The notes below the pieces were generated by a model. It was not told where the DNA came from. It did not search any database and saw nothing but the letters and a program-made list of their open reading frames with translations. DNA of 64,000 nucleotides from JABFRJ01 sp963847145 (GTDB lineage: Bacteria; Pseudomonadota; Alphaproteobacteria; Rhizobiales; Hyphomicrobiaceae): positions 620,001-684,000 of the forward strand of contig CAWJYN010000004.1 in NCBI GenBank assembly GCA_963847145.1. The letters are read 5' to 3'. Positions 9,961-19,233 of this stretch are shown piece by piece (within the stretch, counting starts at the first letter, position 1; the number at the start of each line of letters is the position of its first letter). The position numbers and the translations under genes are program-made.

Positions 9961-10476
9961 CTATGTCGACGAGAGCACGGCCCGCTTAGCCAAATCAATA
10001 AGGCTGAGGCTACCCTTAATGAACCCAAGATACGAAATTAGGACACAAAAAACTGTCGCAACATGCAGAGCAACGCCGCTCCGCGCGTATGCACTAGTGC
10101 CGTCAATGACGTATGGGTGATTGATCGTTTTTTCGTGATCGCTGAGACCGCGGGTATAAAGATACTGTGACCAATAAGCTCCGCCCAATGCTAATGCCCC
10201 GGCAAAGACTCCCACGATGAAGGCCTGCATAACATGATCGATATCTGCACCATACCCTTTCAGGAGCTTCGCATTCGCAGACAAGAAGCCGAGAAATGCG
10301 GCCGCTCCGGCTGCGTTCATGAGCCCAGCAGCGCGAATTGCATGCAAACCAAAATTAATGGCTAACTCGACAGATTTGGCTGTTGTTGCGTCGCGGCCCG
10401 CCCATGCTGATTTTGCCAGCTCGCGATTGTCCGCGTCCTGTTTCTCCTTCAGTTGTGTTGCTGCGTCCTCGGACAT
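9961..10476 (-). CDS. Membrane protein of unknown function
   Basis: 171-residue protein from the ATG at 10476, with CAGGACC upstream. A charged N-terminal segment of about 45 residues (SEDAATQLKEKQDADNRELAK) is followed by about three to four hydrophobic helices: AGLMNAAGAAAFLGFLSA, AFIVGVFAGALALGGAYW, and ALHVATVFCVLISYLGFI with LSLIDLAK. I do not recognise a family. Its 3' half is visibly richer in A/T than neighbouring genes and it abuts the repeat cluster, so recent acquisition is possible. The stop lies only 8 bases from the last repeat. Confidence 0.6.
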   Translation of the reverse strand: MSEDAATQLKEKQDADNRELAKSAWAGRDATTAKSVELAINFGLHAIRAAGLMNAAGAAAFLGFLSANAKLLKGYGADIDHVMQAFIVGVFAGALALGGAYWSQYLYTRGLSDHEKTINHPYVIDGTSAYARSGVALHVATVFCVLISYLGFIKGSLSLIDLAKRAVLSST

Positions 10477-10582
10477 TTCTGGTCCTGCATCAAAAACGGG
10501 AGGCTGCACCGCCCGTGGATGTTGGGCCGCGCGTCGGTGCTCGCGCACCGCCCTTTGACCCAAGGAACACGCCCCACCCCTC

Positions 10583-12088
10583 TCACTTCATCGTCGGGAT
10601 CACGAATTCCGCGCCGTCCTTCATGCCGCTCGGCCAACGGCTCGTGACGGTCTTTGTCTTCGTGTAAAACCGCACGCTATCTGGCCCGTGCTGGTTCAGA
10701 TCGCCGAACGCCGACCGCTTCCAGCCGCCAAACGTGTAGTACGCCAGCGGCACCGGGATCGGCACGTTGACGCCGACCATGCCGACTTGCACGCGGGCGC
10801 AGAAGTCGCGCGCGGTATCCCCGTCGCGGGTGTAGATGGCGACGCCGTTGCCGTATTCGTGATCGTTGGCCAGCGCGAGGCCTTCTTCGTAAGTGTTGGC
10901 GCGCACGACGCCGAGCACAGGGCCGAAGATCTCTTCTTTGTAGATGCGCATGTCTTTGGTGACGTTGTCGAACAGGCAGCCGCCCATGTAGTAGCCGTTC
11001 TCATAGCCCTGCATCTTGAAGTCGCGGCCATCGACCAGCAGCTTGGCGCCTTCCTTGATGCCGACATCGACATAGCCCTTGATACGCGCCAGCGCTTCCT
11101 TGGTCACCACCGGGCCGAAGTCGGCGTCGGGGCTGGTAGATGGTCCGATCTTCAGACTTTCCACGCGCGGGATGAGTTTCTTGATCAGCGCGTCTGCAGT
11201 TGTCTTGCCGACCGGCACCGCCACCGAGATCGCCATGCAGCGCTCACCGGCCGAGCCGTAGCCCGCCCCCATCAGCGCATCGACGGCCTGATCGAGATCG
11301 GCGTCCGGCATGATAATCATGTGGTTCTTTGCGCCGCCGAAGCACTGCACGCGCTTGCCCGCTGCACACCCGCGCGAATACACGTATTCGGCGATCGACG
11401 TCGAGCCGACGAAGCCGACAGCCTGGATATCGCGATCATCCAAAATGGCATCGACCGCGTCCTTGTCACCATTGATGACGTTGAAGATGCCAGCCGGCCC
11501 GCCCGCTTCCATGAACAATTCCGCCAGCATCAGCGGCACACCCGGATCGCGCTCGGATGGCTTCAAGATAAACGCATTGCCGCAGGCGATCGCCGGTGCC
11601 GCTTTCCACAGCGGGATCATCGCCGGGAAGTTGAACGGCGTGATACCCGCGACGACGCCGAGCGCCTGCCGCATCGAGTAGATATCGATATTCGGGCCGG
11701 CACCATCGGTGAACTCGCCCTTCATCAGCTGCGGTACGCCGATGGAAAACTCCACCACTTCGAGCCCGCGCTGGATGTCGCCCTTGGCGTCGGCAATGGT
11801 CTTGCCATGCTCGCGCGCCAGCACGTCGGCCAGCTTGTCCATGTCGCGATTGATGAGGTCGACGAACTTCATCATCACGCGGGCGCGGCGCTGCGGGTTG
11901 GTGGCGGCCCAGGCCGGCTGTGCCTTGAGACCATCTTCGACCGCTGCACGCACTTCTGCTTTGGAGGCCAAAGCCACCGTGCCCCGCACCGAGCCGTCCA
12001 TGGGCTGGAATACATGGGCCGTCTTCCCGCTTTTGCCCGCGACGCGCTTGCCGCCGATGAAATGGCCGTATTCAAGTGATTGCGGCAT
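10583..12088 (-). CDS. mmsA: Methylmalonate-semialdehyde dehydrogenase (CoA-acylating)
   Basis: Converts methylmalonate semialdehyde or malonate semialdehyde plus CoA and NAD+ to propionyl-CoA or acetyl-CoA, in valine, inositol and propanoate-type catabolism. 501 residues from the ATG at 12088, preceded by GGAGA. Aldehyde dehydrogenase fold: GITPFNFPAMIPLWK (NAD site), FVGSTSIAEYVY, GAKNHMIIMPDAD, and the catalytic cysteine C284 in GERCMAIS. GERCMA and VNVPIPVPLAYYTFGGWK are diagnostic of the MmsA/IolA subfamily, which lacks the general-base glutamate of ordinary aldehyde dehydrogenases. No mmsB is adjacent. Confidence 0.93.
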   Translation of the reverse strand: MPQSLEYGHFIGGKRVAGKSGKTAHVFQPMDGSVRGTVALASKAEVRAAVEDGLKAQPAWAATNPQRRARVMMKFVDLINRDMDKLADVLAREHGKTIADAKGDIQRGLEVVEFSIGVPQLMKGEFTDGAGPNIDIYSMRQALGVVAGITPFNFPAMIPLWKAAPAIACGNAFILKPSERDPGVPLMLAELFMEAGGPAGIFNVINGDKDAVDAILDDRDIQAVGFVGSTSIAEYVYSRGCAAGKRVQCFGGAKNHMIIMPDADLDQAVDALMGAGYGSAGERCMAISVAVPVGKTTADALIKKLIPRVESLKIGPSTSPDADFGPVVTKEALARIKGYVDVGIKEGAKLLVDGRDFKMQGYENGYYMGGCLFDNVTKDMRIYKEEIFGPVLGVVRANTYEEGLALANDHEYGNGVAIYTRDGDTARDFCARVQVGMVGVNVPIPVPLAYYTFGGWKRSAFGDLNQHGPDSVRFYTKTKTVTSRWPSGMKDGAEFVIPTMK

Positions 12089-12250
12089 GGGTCTGTCTCC
12101 AGGGGCGGGGGCTTGGGTAACGATAGAATTCAAGTGCCGCGGGTACCGCATGCCGCCAGAACCGTCAATTCAACCCCCGTCCAATAAGCAAGGAACCGAG
12201 AGGTCACGGAGCAGCAGTGCAAAAACCGCAATGGTTTGGCTTGAGGCGGG

Positions 12251-14107
12251 TCACGAGCTCGCCATCCGTTCCTTTTTGCTGCTGCCGGCTGCCTTCTCGG
12301 CGGGTAGCGCTGCGGCCGCCGCCGCAGCTTCGGCCATATCTTCCATGAACAGCTTCTCGAGCCGTGCCGCGTCCGAGCGGGACTTTTCCTGCAACTTCTC
12401 GACGTCGGTATACTGCTTATAATCCTCGCTGAGGCGCCGCTCGTCGTGCTTGCGGAACGTCTCGACGAGGGACTTGGCCTCGCGCTCTTTGATGCCGATC
12501 CCCATCAGCACCTGCCGTGTCATCACCAGCGATGAGTGCAGCGTCTCCCGATGCACATCCGTGATGCCAAGATCGAGCAGGCGGTGTGCGTGGGTGCGAT
12601 TGCGGGCGCGCGCGAAAATCGGCAGCTTAGGGTAATGCTGGCGCACGATCTGTGCCGTCCGCATGGACGCTTCGATGTCGTCGATGGCCAGCACGAAGGC
12701 GCGCGCCTTGCCCGCCTGGGCGGCAGCAAGGATATCAAGGCGGCTGGCGTCACCGAAGAATGCTTCCGCACCGAATTTTTTCACAAGTTCGATCTGTTCG
12801 GCTGAGATATCAAGCGCCGTGAAGGGGATCTTGCGCGCCCTGAGGATACGCGAGATCACCTGCCCGACCCGGCCATAGCCAGCGATGATCACATGACCGT
12901 CATTTTCGGGAAGCGTTTCGTACAGGGGCTGCGGTTGCGCTGACTTGCCGGTCAGCCACTTTTCGGCCAGCAGCAGCGGTGGCGTCGCTACCATCGACAA
13001 CGTCACCACGACATTCAGCAACTCGGCCTGCCCCCGCAAGATCACGCCTGCGGCAACACCCGTTGTCAAAAGCAGGAACGCAAACTCGCCGCCTTGGCTG
13101 AGCGAGATGCCGAGACGGCGGGCCGGACGCGCAGCCAACCCCTCCCGCCAGAAGCCGAGACCACCGAGCACGACGGACTTCACCGCCACCAATCCGATCA
13201 CCAAAGCCGCAACCAGCAACGGGTTTTGCCATAGCAGCAGCAGGTTGAGCGACATCCCGATGGCCGTGAAAAACAGCCCGAGCAGCAGGCCCTGGAACGG
13301 TTGAAGATCGGCCTCCAGCTCATGGCGGTAGCTGCTCTCGGCAAGCAGTGCGCCAGCCAGAAACGCCCCTAGCGACGCCGAAAGTCCAGCGGCCTGCATA
13401 AGCAAAGTCACGACCACCACCAGCAACAGCGCGGCAGCCGTCATCGCTTCCTTCACTTTCGCACGGGCAACCAGACGCAACACCGGATCCAGCACGAACC
13501 GGCCAGCGATGATCACACCGGCAATCACAGCGAGCCCTTTGGCCGCCACAACCAGGTCCATCTTGGCACCAGCGCCCGCCGCCGCCACCGCGAAGAGCGG
13601 GGCCAACGCGATCAACGGAATCGCGGCGAGATCCTGGAACAGCAGCACCGCGAACGCCAACCGCCCATGCCGGGCTGGCAGCTCGCCGGTTTCTTCGAGC
13701 ACCTGGAGTGCGAACGCCGTCGATGACAGGGCCAGCACGAGGCCGATAAACAAGGCCGTCAGCGGTGCCAACCCGAACGCTGACCCGGCGACCGCCAGCA
13801 CCACCGCTGTGATACCGACCTGCGCGCCGCCCAGCCCGAAGATGGACGACCGCATGGACCACAGGCGTTTGGGCTTGAGTTCCAGCCCGATCAGGAACAG
13901 CAACAGCACCACACCGAACTCTGCCAGATGCAGCAGTTCGTTGGCTTCGGTCGCCGAGAAGATTTGTTGGACACCGTAGGGCCCCAGCAGCACCCCAGCC
14001 GACAGGTATCCGAGCACGGTTCCCATCCCCATCCATTTGGCGAGTGGCGCCGCAATAGCAAGTGCTGCCAGCAGAACGGCAACTTCAGTCATCGTCACGT
14101 CGGTCAC
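12251..14107 (-). CDS. CPA2-family cation/proton antiporter, KefB/RosB-like
   Basis: Monovalent cation (probably K+) proton antiporter, 618 residues from a GTG at 14107, chosen because AGGA lies 6 bases upstream; an ATG at 14092 is the alternative. About 12-13 membrane helices make up residues 1-385, with FGVVLLLFLIGLELKP and FQDLAAIPLIAL as the conserved Na/H-exchanger motifs. A cytoplasmic TrkA-N/RCK domain follows (HVIIAGYGRVGQ, Rossmann loop near 405-415, with DISAEQ for nucleotide ribose). The C-terminal 60 residues are charged and helical, ending in an Ala-rich stretch. Related KefB/KefC are gated by glutathione adducts; no ancillary KefG-type subunit is adjacent. Divergent from the GMC dehydrogenase gene. 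Confidence 0.88.
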   Translation of the reverse strand: MTDVTMTEVAVLLAALAIAAPLAKWMGMGTVLGYLSAGVLLGPYGVQQIFSATEANELLHLAEFGVVLLLFLIGLELKPKRLWSMRSSIFGLGGAQVGITAVVLAVAGSAFGLAPLTALFIGLVLALSSTAFALQVLEETGELPARHGRLAFAVLLFQDLAAIPLIALAPLFAVAAAGAGAKMDLVVAAKGLAVIAGVIIAGRFVLDPVLRLVARAKVKEAMTAAALLLVVVVTLLMQAAGLSASLGAFLAGALLAESSYRHELEADLQPFQGLLLGLFFTAIGMSLNLLLLWQNPLLVAALVIGLVAVKSVVLGGLGFWREGLAARPARRLGISLSQGGEFAFLLLTTGVAAGVILRGQAELLNVVVTLSMVATPPLLLAEKWLTGKSAQPQPLYETLPENDGHVIIAGYGRVGQVISRILRARKIPFTALDISAEQIELVKKFGAEAFFGDASRLDILAAAQAGKARAFVLAIDDIEASMRTAQIVRQHYPKLPIFARARNRTHAHRLLDLGITDVHRETLHSSLVMTRQVLMGIGIKEREAKSLVETFRKHDERRLSEDYKQYTDVEKLQEKSRSDAARLEKLFMEDMAEAAAAAAALPAEKAAGSSKKERMASS

Positions 14108-14251
14108 GGGATATCCTGGATGGAGAAATAGTGGTCTGGCGCATGCAACAACTGTGCGCCCGGCCCTTGTGCGCGCACCCCTGTCCGGTATCTCTTGTGA
14201 CATAGAGCGGGCCCATATTCCAAAACAAGATCCAAGCGGGAGCAACACGCC

Positions 14252-15841
14252 ATGGTTGATGCAACAGCCAACAGCGATTTCATCATTGTTGGCGCGGGGG
14301 CCGCCGGCTGCGCCCTCGCCGCCCGGCTCTCAGAGGACCCGGGCACCAAGGTGCTGCTGCTTGAGGCGGGTGGCCGCGATGACAAGCGGGAAGTCAAAAT
14401 CCCCGCCGCCTTCGCCAAACTGTTTCATAGTGACGCCGACTGGGCCTTCAGCACTGAAGCAGAACCCCACGCCGACAACCGGCAGATGTTCTGGCCGCGC
14501 GGCAAGATGCTCGGCGGCTCCACGTCGCTCAACGCCATGATGTACGTGCGCGGCAATCGCGCCGACTACGACCAGTGGCGTCAGCTCGGCAACACCGGCT
14601 GGGGCTATGACGACGTGCTCCCCTACTTCCGCCGCAGCGAAGGCTTCACCGGCAGCGGCGCGGCACACGGCTTTCATGGCAGCGACGGCCCGCAGACCAT
14701 CTCCGACCAGCGCTCGCCGAACCTGATTACGCAGGCATTTGTCGCGGCCGGCGAAAGCCTTGGCCTGAAACGCCTCAATGATTTGAACGGCCCGACGCAG
14801 GACGGCATCGGCCTTGCGCACGTCTACCAGAAACGCGGCCAGCGCTGGAGCGCGGCGGACGCTTTCCTCAAGCCAGCAATGACACGGCCCAACCTGCAGG
14901 TAGTCACCGGCGCGCTGGTTGAAGCCGTGACATTCGAGGGCACCCGCACGACGGGCGTGCGCTATCGTGTTGGTGGGCAAACGATCACTGCGAAAGCTGC
15001 CCGCGAAGTCATTCTGTCTGCTGGTGCCGTTGGCAGCCCGCATATTCTGATGCTGTCCGGCGTCGGTCCCGCGGCGCATCTCAAGCAACATGGCATCGCC
15101 GTTGTCGCGGACCACAGCGGCGTCGGCCAGAACCTGCAGGACCACTTAGCTTCCGGCGCCATTTACCATTCACGCGAGCCTGTTTCGCTCGCCGGCGCGG
15201 AAAGTCTCGGCAGTCTCGCACGCTATCTGCTCGCCAAGCGCGGACCGCTCACCTCGAATGTCGGCGAAGGCGTCGCCTTCATCCGCACCCGCGAGGGGCT
15301 GGCCGCACCTGACATCGAACTCATTCTCGCGCCGGCGTTCTTTGTGGCCCACGGTGCTGGCAACCCCGAAGGTCATGGCTTTACCATCGCGGCCGTGCTT
15401 CTGCGGCCCGAGAGCCGTGGAACGATCACGCTTACCAGTGCCGATCCCGCAGCCGCCCCGCGCATCAAAGCCAACTATCTCAGTACACAGAACGACGCGG
15501 ACACCTTGCTGGCGGGTGTGAAATACGCCCGCAAGCTGGCATACGCAGAGCCCCTGGCGCGCTATCGGGGCGAGGAACATCTGCCCGGTAAAGACCTGGT
15601 GAGTGACGCCGACATCATGACCGGCATTCGCCAGCGCGCCGAGACGCTCTACCACCCCGTCGGCACCTGCAAGATGGGCAGCGACCCGGCAGCCGTGGTG
15701 GACGCGACGCTGAAAGTGCGTGGCATCCAGGGCCTTCGCATTGCTGACGCGTCCGTCATGCCAACGATCATCGGCGGCCACACCCAAGCGCCCTCCACCA
15801 TGATCGGCGAGAAGGCCGCGGATTTAGTGCGCGGGCGTTAA
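14252..15841 (+). CDS. GMC-family FAD-dependent alcohol/choline-type dehydrogenase
   Basis: Glucose-methanol-choline oxidoreductase, 529 residues, with GGGAG ahead of the ATG. The N-terminal FAD Rossmann motif is DFIIVGAGAAGCALAARLSE; signature 1 is GGSTSLNAMMYVRG near residue 88; signature 2 is GAVGSPHILMLSGVG near 255. The catalytic histidine lies in YHPVGTCKMG near residue 470. The second active-site region reads GGHTQAPS, where close choline/alcohol dehydrogenases usually have GNTNAPT, so substrate may differ. The 3' end overlaps the convergent hydroxylase gene by 4 bases. Family is certain; the substrate alcohol is not. Confidence 0.88.
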   Translation: MVDATANSDFIIVGAGAAGCALAARLSEDPGTKVLLLEAGGRDDKREVKIPAAFAKLFHSDADWAFSTEAEPHADNRQMFWPRGKMLGGSTSLNAMMYVRGNRADYDQWRQLGNTGWGYDDVLPYFRRSEGFTGSGAAHGFHGSDGPQTISDQRSPNLITQAFVAAGESLGLKRLNDLNGPTQDGIGLAHVYQKRGQRWSAADAFLKPAMTRPNLQVVTGALVEAVTFEGTRTTGVRYRVGGQTITAKAAREVILSAGAVGSPHILMLSGVGPAAHLKQHGIAVVADHSGVGQNLQDHLASGAIYHSREPVSLAGAESLGSLARYLLAKRGPLTSNVGEGVAFIRTREGLAAPDIELILAPAFFVAHGAGNPEGHGFTIAAVLLRPESRGTITLTSADPAAAPRIKANYLSTQNDADTLLAGVKYARKLAYAEPLARYRGEEHLPGKDLVSDADIMTGIRQRAETLYHPVGTCKMGSDPAAVVDATLKVRGIQGLRIADASVMPTIIGGHTQAPSTMIGEKAADLVRGR

Positions 15842-16563
15842 GCCCGCTTGAACGTCACCACCAGCACATCGCGGTAGGCCGGTTGTTCCGGATCGAGCGG
15901 TTCGACGGGGGTAACACCGTGAAACACGTGATGATCATCAAGCAGCACCGCGTCAAAGGGCTCGGTCAGCGTGAACTGGCCGAGCGGCGTGTGATCAGCC
16001 GACGTCATGATGGTCTCGCCACTTTTGATGTTCGTGCGTTTGATCATCATGACGAGCACGAAGTCGACGCCGTCGCGATGCATGCCTTCCGGTGTCGGCT
16101 TGCCAGCGGTGCCAACCTTAGCTTCGATACGGAATTGATGCAGCTCGATGTGCCACGGCTTGGTGGACGGCGCGGCGGCGGAGAAGGCGGCGCGGCAGAG
16201 AGCCAGCAAAGCCGAACACGTGGCGTCCGCGCCGACAGCGGCGTCGATGGGCTCGAACCAGCGCTCGATGCCGCCGTTGAGTGTATTGTGATCGACGCTT
16301 TGGAAGTGCGGCTGATGCGGTTGGCGCGTGATCGGCCCCTGATCGGCGCCAGCGAAGACGGCGTGGCGGCGGCGCCGGTAGCGGCCCCCGTCGGCCATAT
16401 AGGTGTCCGGCCCGAGATGGTCCCAGCTGGCGGCAAATGCCTCCCAGTCGCTCAAAGCGCCATGACTGGCAGCAAGGCGGCGCATGTCAGCACCCGGCAC
16501 GCGGATAAAGCGGGCCGTGCGCAGGGCGGCGGGAACAGCGGCGGTGGTCACAAGGTCGGACAT
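15838..16563 (-). CDS. 2-oxoglutarate/Fe(II) dioxygenase (2OG-Fe_Oxy_2, amino-acid hydroxylase-like)
   Basis: 241-residue member of the family that includes bacterial free L-isoleucine/L-leucine hydroxylases and BsmA. The iron triad appears as H162 and D164 in MHRDGVDF and H215 in HHVFHGVTPV. R231 in the C-terminal RDVLVV is placed to bind 2-oxoglutarate. The central block VMMIKRTNIKSGETIM is typical of the family. Start at 16563 (MSDLVTT) is preferred over 16629; GGAG lies about 14 bases upstream. The substrate may be a free amino acid or other small acid. The tail-to-tail overlap with the GMC dehydrogenase is the only contextual clue. Confidence 0.82.
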   Translation of the reverse strand: MSDLVTTAAVPAALRTARFIRVPGADMRRLAASHGALSDWEAFAASWDHLGPDTYMADGGRYRRRRHAVFAGADQGPITRQPHQPHFQSVDHNTLNGGIERWFEPIDAAVGADATCSALLALCRAAFSAAAPSTKPWHIELHQFRIEAKVGTAGKPTPEGMHRDGVDFVLVMMIKRTNIKSGETIMTSADHTPLGQFTLTEPFDAVLLDDHHVFHGVTPVEPLDPEQPAYRDVLVVTFKRA

Positions 16564-16746
16564 CGGCGTGGTGTAATCTCCGGACCGGCGGATCAAAGGC
16601 AGATCAGCTACGGCTTGTAAGACAAGCATCCGATCCCGTCGATGGACCAGCGCGGCTGGCAGGATTGCGCCACGGCTTGGGCAAATTTTTGCATGAGAGT
16701 TGTTAGGGGACTAAGGTACGTCAACGGCGGAGGCGGGGACAAAGGC

Positions 16747-17301
16747 ATGCGGCGGGAGGTCAAATGGGCGGCATGGGGGCTGGGTGCGCTGGCGGCGCTC
16801 TATGTCGCCGGGCCACTGTGGGCCGGCTGGCACTTGCGGCAAGCCATGCGGAACCGCGATACGGCAAGTCTATCAAGCCGCGTCGATTTTACCGCCCTCC
16901 GGCAGGCGATGAAGCCGCGGCTGGCCGCCGCCTTACGCGACGACGCCGACAAAAGCGGCGTGGTCGGCGGGCTCTTGAAGCGCGCCATTGGCGGCACGAT
17001 TTCGGATGCGGCAGTTGAAACGTTCGTGACGCCAGGCAATCTGGCGCGCATCTTGGCTGGCCGCGCGTTCGTGCTGGAGCGCTTTCCCGGCGCCACCCAA
17101 CCCGCTACCCCTACCGAGGATATCGAGGATCCAGACGACCCGGTGCCCCCGCGGCGCATCCGTTGGGCCTTCTTTGAGAGCCCGACCCGGTTCCGGGTTG
17201 AGAGCATGCACCCCAAAGTGCCCAACGGCCGGATTGTCTCGATCCTGGCGTTGCAGGGGCTCTCCTGGCGGTTAGTCGACGTCGATATTGTAAAAAGATA
17301 A
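16747..17301 (+). CDS. DUF2939 domain membrane-anchored protein
   Basis: 184-residue protein with one N-terminal membrane anchor (WAAWGLGALAALYVAGPLWAGW). The DUF2939 core follows: LRQAMRNRDTASLSSRVDFTALRQAMKPRL. In this family the pattern RDxxxLxxxVDFxxLR is conserved. The rest is a soluble periplasmic domain ending IVSILALQGLSWRLVDVDI. The start at 16747 was chosen because it opens directly onto the anchor. Function of the family is unknown. Confidence 0.75.
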   Translation: MRREVKWAAWGLGALAALYVAGPLWAGWHLRQAMRNRDTASLSSRVDFTALRQAMKPRLAAALRDDADKSGVVGGLLKRAIGGTISDAAVETFVTPGNLARILAGRAFVLERFPGATQPATPTEDIEDPDDPVPPRRIRWAFFESPTRFRVESMHPKVPNGRIVSILALQGLSWRLVDVDIVKR

Positions 17302-17391
17302 CAATATCTTGCCATCATGCGTGGTCAGGGTTTGGCAACGCTGCCGCGGTACACTTTGGCCCATCGCGCCGGAACCCGAGCCCCCTGTTGC

Positions 17392-18033
17392 ATGTCCGAT
17401 CTGCCCAGACCCCATGACCTTGGTACTCTCGCCCGCCGGCTTCGGCAGGGTGCGCGTCTGATCGGCCTGGGCTTCGGCCGCATGGCGGATGCGTTCGTGC
17501 GGCTCGCCTGGTTCTGGGTCAAGCGCGCGATCGGCGTGCTGCTGGCGCTGATCGTGCTGTTCGAGCAGTGGGGCTGGCAGCCGCTCGTTGCCCTCTTTTC
17601 GCGATTGGCACGTCTCGCACCCATCGCGGTGCTAGAGCGCTGGATCGCTACGTTACCACCCTATGGCGCTCTGGTGGCTTTCGGCTTGCCGAGCGTGTTC
17701 CTGTTACCGTTGAAACTGCTGGCGCTGTATCTCATCGCGCATGGGCACGCGGTGACGGCGGCGGCGCTGTTCGTCGGTGCCAAGGTGGTCGGCACGGCCG
17801 TGGTGGCGCGCCTCTACCAGCTGACAGCACCGCAGTTGATGCGCATCGTCTGGTTCAAGCGCGGATATGAGATCTTGGCACCGCGCCTGCAGGCCCTGCA
17901 TGAAGAAATCCGCCGCAGCTGGGCTTGGCGCTATGGCCGCATGCTGAAGACGCGCATGAAGCAGAAGCTGGCTCCCGTTGTTGCGGCCATCAAACAGCGG
18001 CTGTCGGGATGGATGCCGCGTTTGAAGGGGTGA
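17392..18033 (+). CDS. Conserved membrane protein of unknown function
   Basis: 213-residue protein from the ATG at 17392 (an in-frame start at 17317 would add 25 unlikely residues). Hydrophobic helices are visible near residues 40-60 (AFVRLAWFWVKRAIGVLLALIVLF), 92-115 (YGALVAFGLPSVFLLPLKLLALYLIA) and 118-135. The last 65 residues are basic and helical (RSWAWRYGRMLKTRMKQK), which should lie in the cytoplasm. No enzyme motif. It follows the DUF2939 gene on the same strand and may share a transcript. Confidence 0.6.
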   Translation: MSDLPRPHDLGTLARRLRQGARLIGLGFGRMADAFVRLAWFWVKRAIGVLLALIVLFEQWGWQPLVALFSRLARLAPIAVLERWIATLPPYGALVAFGLPSVFLLPLKLLALYLIAHGHAVTAAALFVGAKVVGTAVVARLYQLTAPQLMRIVWFKRGYEILAPRLQALHEEIRRSWAWRYGRMLKTRMKQKLAPVVAAIKQRLSGWMPRLKG

Positions 18034-18036
18034 GCG

Positions 18037-19035
18037 TTACTCTGCTGCGTTGGTTGGCAGCGCGCTACCGCGCGTTTTGATCCAGGAGACAATCACACCG
18101 GCAGCGAGGATGCCGAAGGTGATAGCCAGCGAAAACGCAGGCGGGATTTTGGCTATGCCCAGCATGTCTGCGGCGATCACTTTGCCACCAACGAAGATCA
18201 GCACCACCGCGAGGGCGACCTTCAGATACTTGAAGCGGTCGACCATCGCAGCCAGCGCAAAGTACAACGCCCGTAGACCAAGGATTGCGAAGATGTTCGA
18301 CGTGTAGACGATAAAGGGATCGGTGGTGATCGCGAAGATCGCGGGCACGCTATCGACGGCGAAAATGACGTCGGCGATCTCGATCAGCACCAGCGCCAAG
18401 AACAGCGGCGTCATGAACCAGACAGATTGGCCATCCGCACCCGGTGCACGCACAAAGAACCGCTCGGCGTGGTGGGCGTTGGTGACGTTGAAGCGCTTGC
18501 GCATGAACGCAAGGACGGGGTTCGCCGCGACATCGTGAGGCTTGTCGTCCACCATCAGCATTTTGATGCCGGTGATAATCAGAAATACGGCAAAGAGCGA
18601 CAGCACCCAGGAAAACTGGGAGACGATGGCCGCGCCGACGCCGATCATCACGGCACGCAACACGATGACGCCAAGAATGCCCCAGAACAGCACGCGATGC
18701 TGGTATTTCAGGGGCACGGCGAAGAAGGTGAAAATCATGGCGATGACGAACACGTTGTCCATCGCTAATGCTTTCTCGATGGCAAAGCCGGTCAGGTACT
18801 CCATGCCGGCCTGTGACCCAAGCGTCCACCAGACGCCTGCGCCGAACAGCAGCCCCACCGAAATATACGCTGCCGATAGGACGAAGCTTTCTCCGACGGC
18901 AATCTCGCGATGATCGGTATGCAACAGGCCAAGGTCAAGGACGAGCAGCAGCACAACAATGCCGACAAACGCCAGCCACATCCAGGCTGGCTTGCCGAGA
19001 ACGTCGGCGAAAAGAACGGAAGATGCAAAATCCAT
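18037..19035 (-). CDS. TerC/Alx-family integral membrane protein
   Basis: 332-residue TerC-family protein with about nine membrane helices, related to E. coli Alx, linked to manganese export and pH response, and to tellurite-resistance TerC. The conserved acidic intramembrane motifs are present: AIEKALAMDNVFVIAMIF, and EIADVIFAVDSVPAIFAIT with TDPFIVYTSNIFAILGLRALYF. The ATG at 19035 has AGAGG upstream. Many alx genes carry a yybP-ykoY manganese riboswitch, but I could not recognise one in the leader (19036-19230). Convergent with the preceding membrane protein, 3 bases apart. Confidence 0.9.
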   Translation of the reverse strand: MDFASSVLFADVLGKPAWMWLAFVGIVVLLLVLDLGLLHTDHREIAVGESFVLSAAYISVGLLFGAGVWWTLGSQAGMEYLTGFAIEKALAMDNVFVIAMIFTFFAVPLKYQHRVLFWGILGVIVLRAVMIGVGAAIVSQFSWVLSLFAVFLIITGIKMLMVDDKPHDVAANPVLAFMRKRFNVTNAHHAERFFVRAPGADGQSVWFMTPLFLALVLIEIADVIFAVDSVPAIFAITTDPFIVYTSNIFAILGLRALYFALAAMVDRFKYLKVALAVVLIFVGGKVIAADMLGIAKIPPAFSLAITFGILAAGVIVSWIKTRGSALPTNAAE

Positions 19036-19233
19036 GCGAGGCCTCTGAGTGCGCGATCCGAATAAACGGAAAGCCGACATCGCAACCACGTTTGGTTGCC
19101 AGAGGGGCCCGGCTGACTGCGAGGATATTGGTTCCCGTAAGCGGATTTCAAGGGCTTAAGCTAAAAAAATCACCCTGCGAAACGTTCCGCCAGCGGACGA
19201 GGTAGCGCTTCAAGAGATGCGACAGAGGCCCAA

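Noticed and set aside
10688..12079. 463-codon plus-strand frame opposite mmsA
   Set aside because: It is an exact antisense shadow of a clear aldehyde dehydrogenase and its translation is rich in His, Arg and Asp without fold-like pattern.
19036..19230. yybP-ykoY manganese riboswitch before the TerC/Alx gene
   Set aside because: Looked for because alx genes often have one, but the conserved core sequences are not present on the minus strand.
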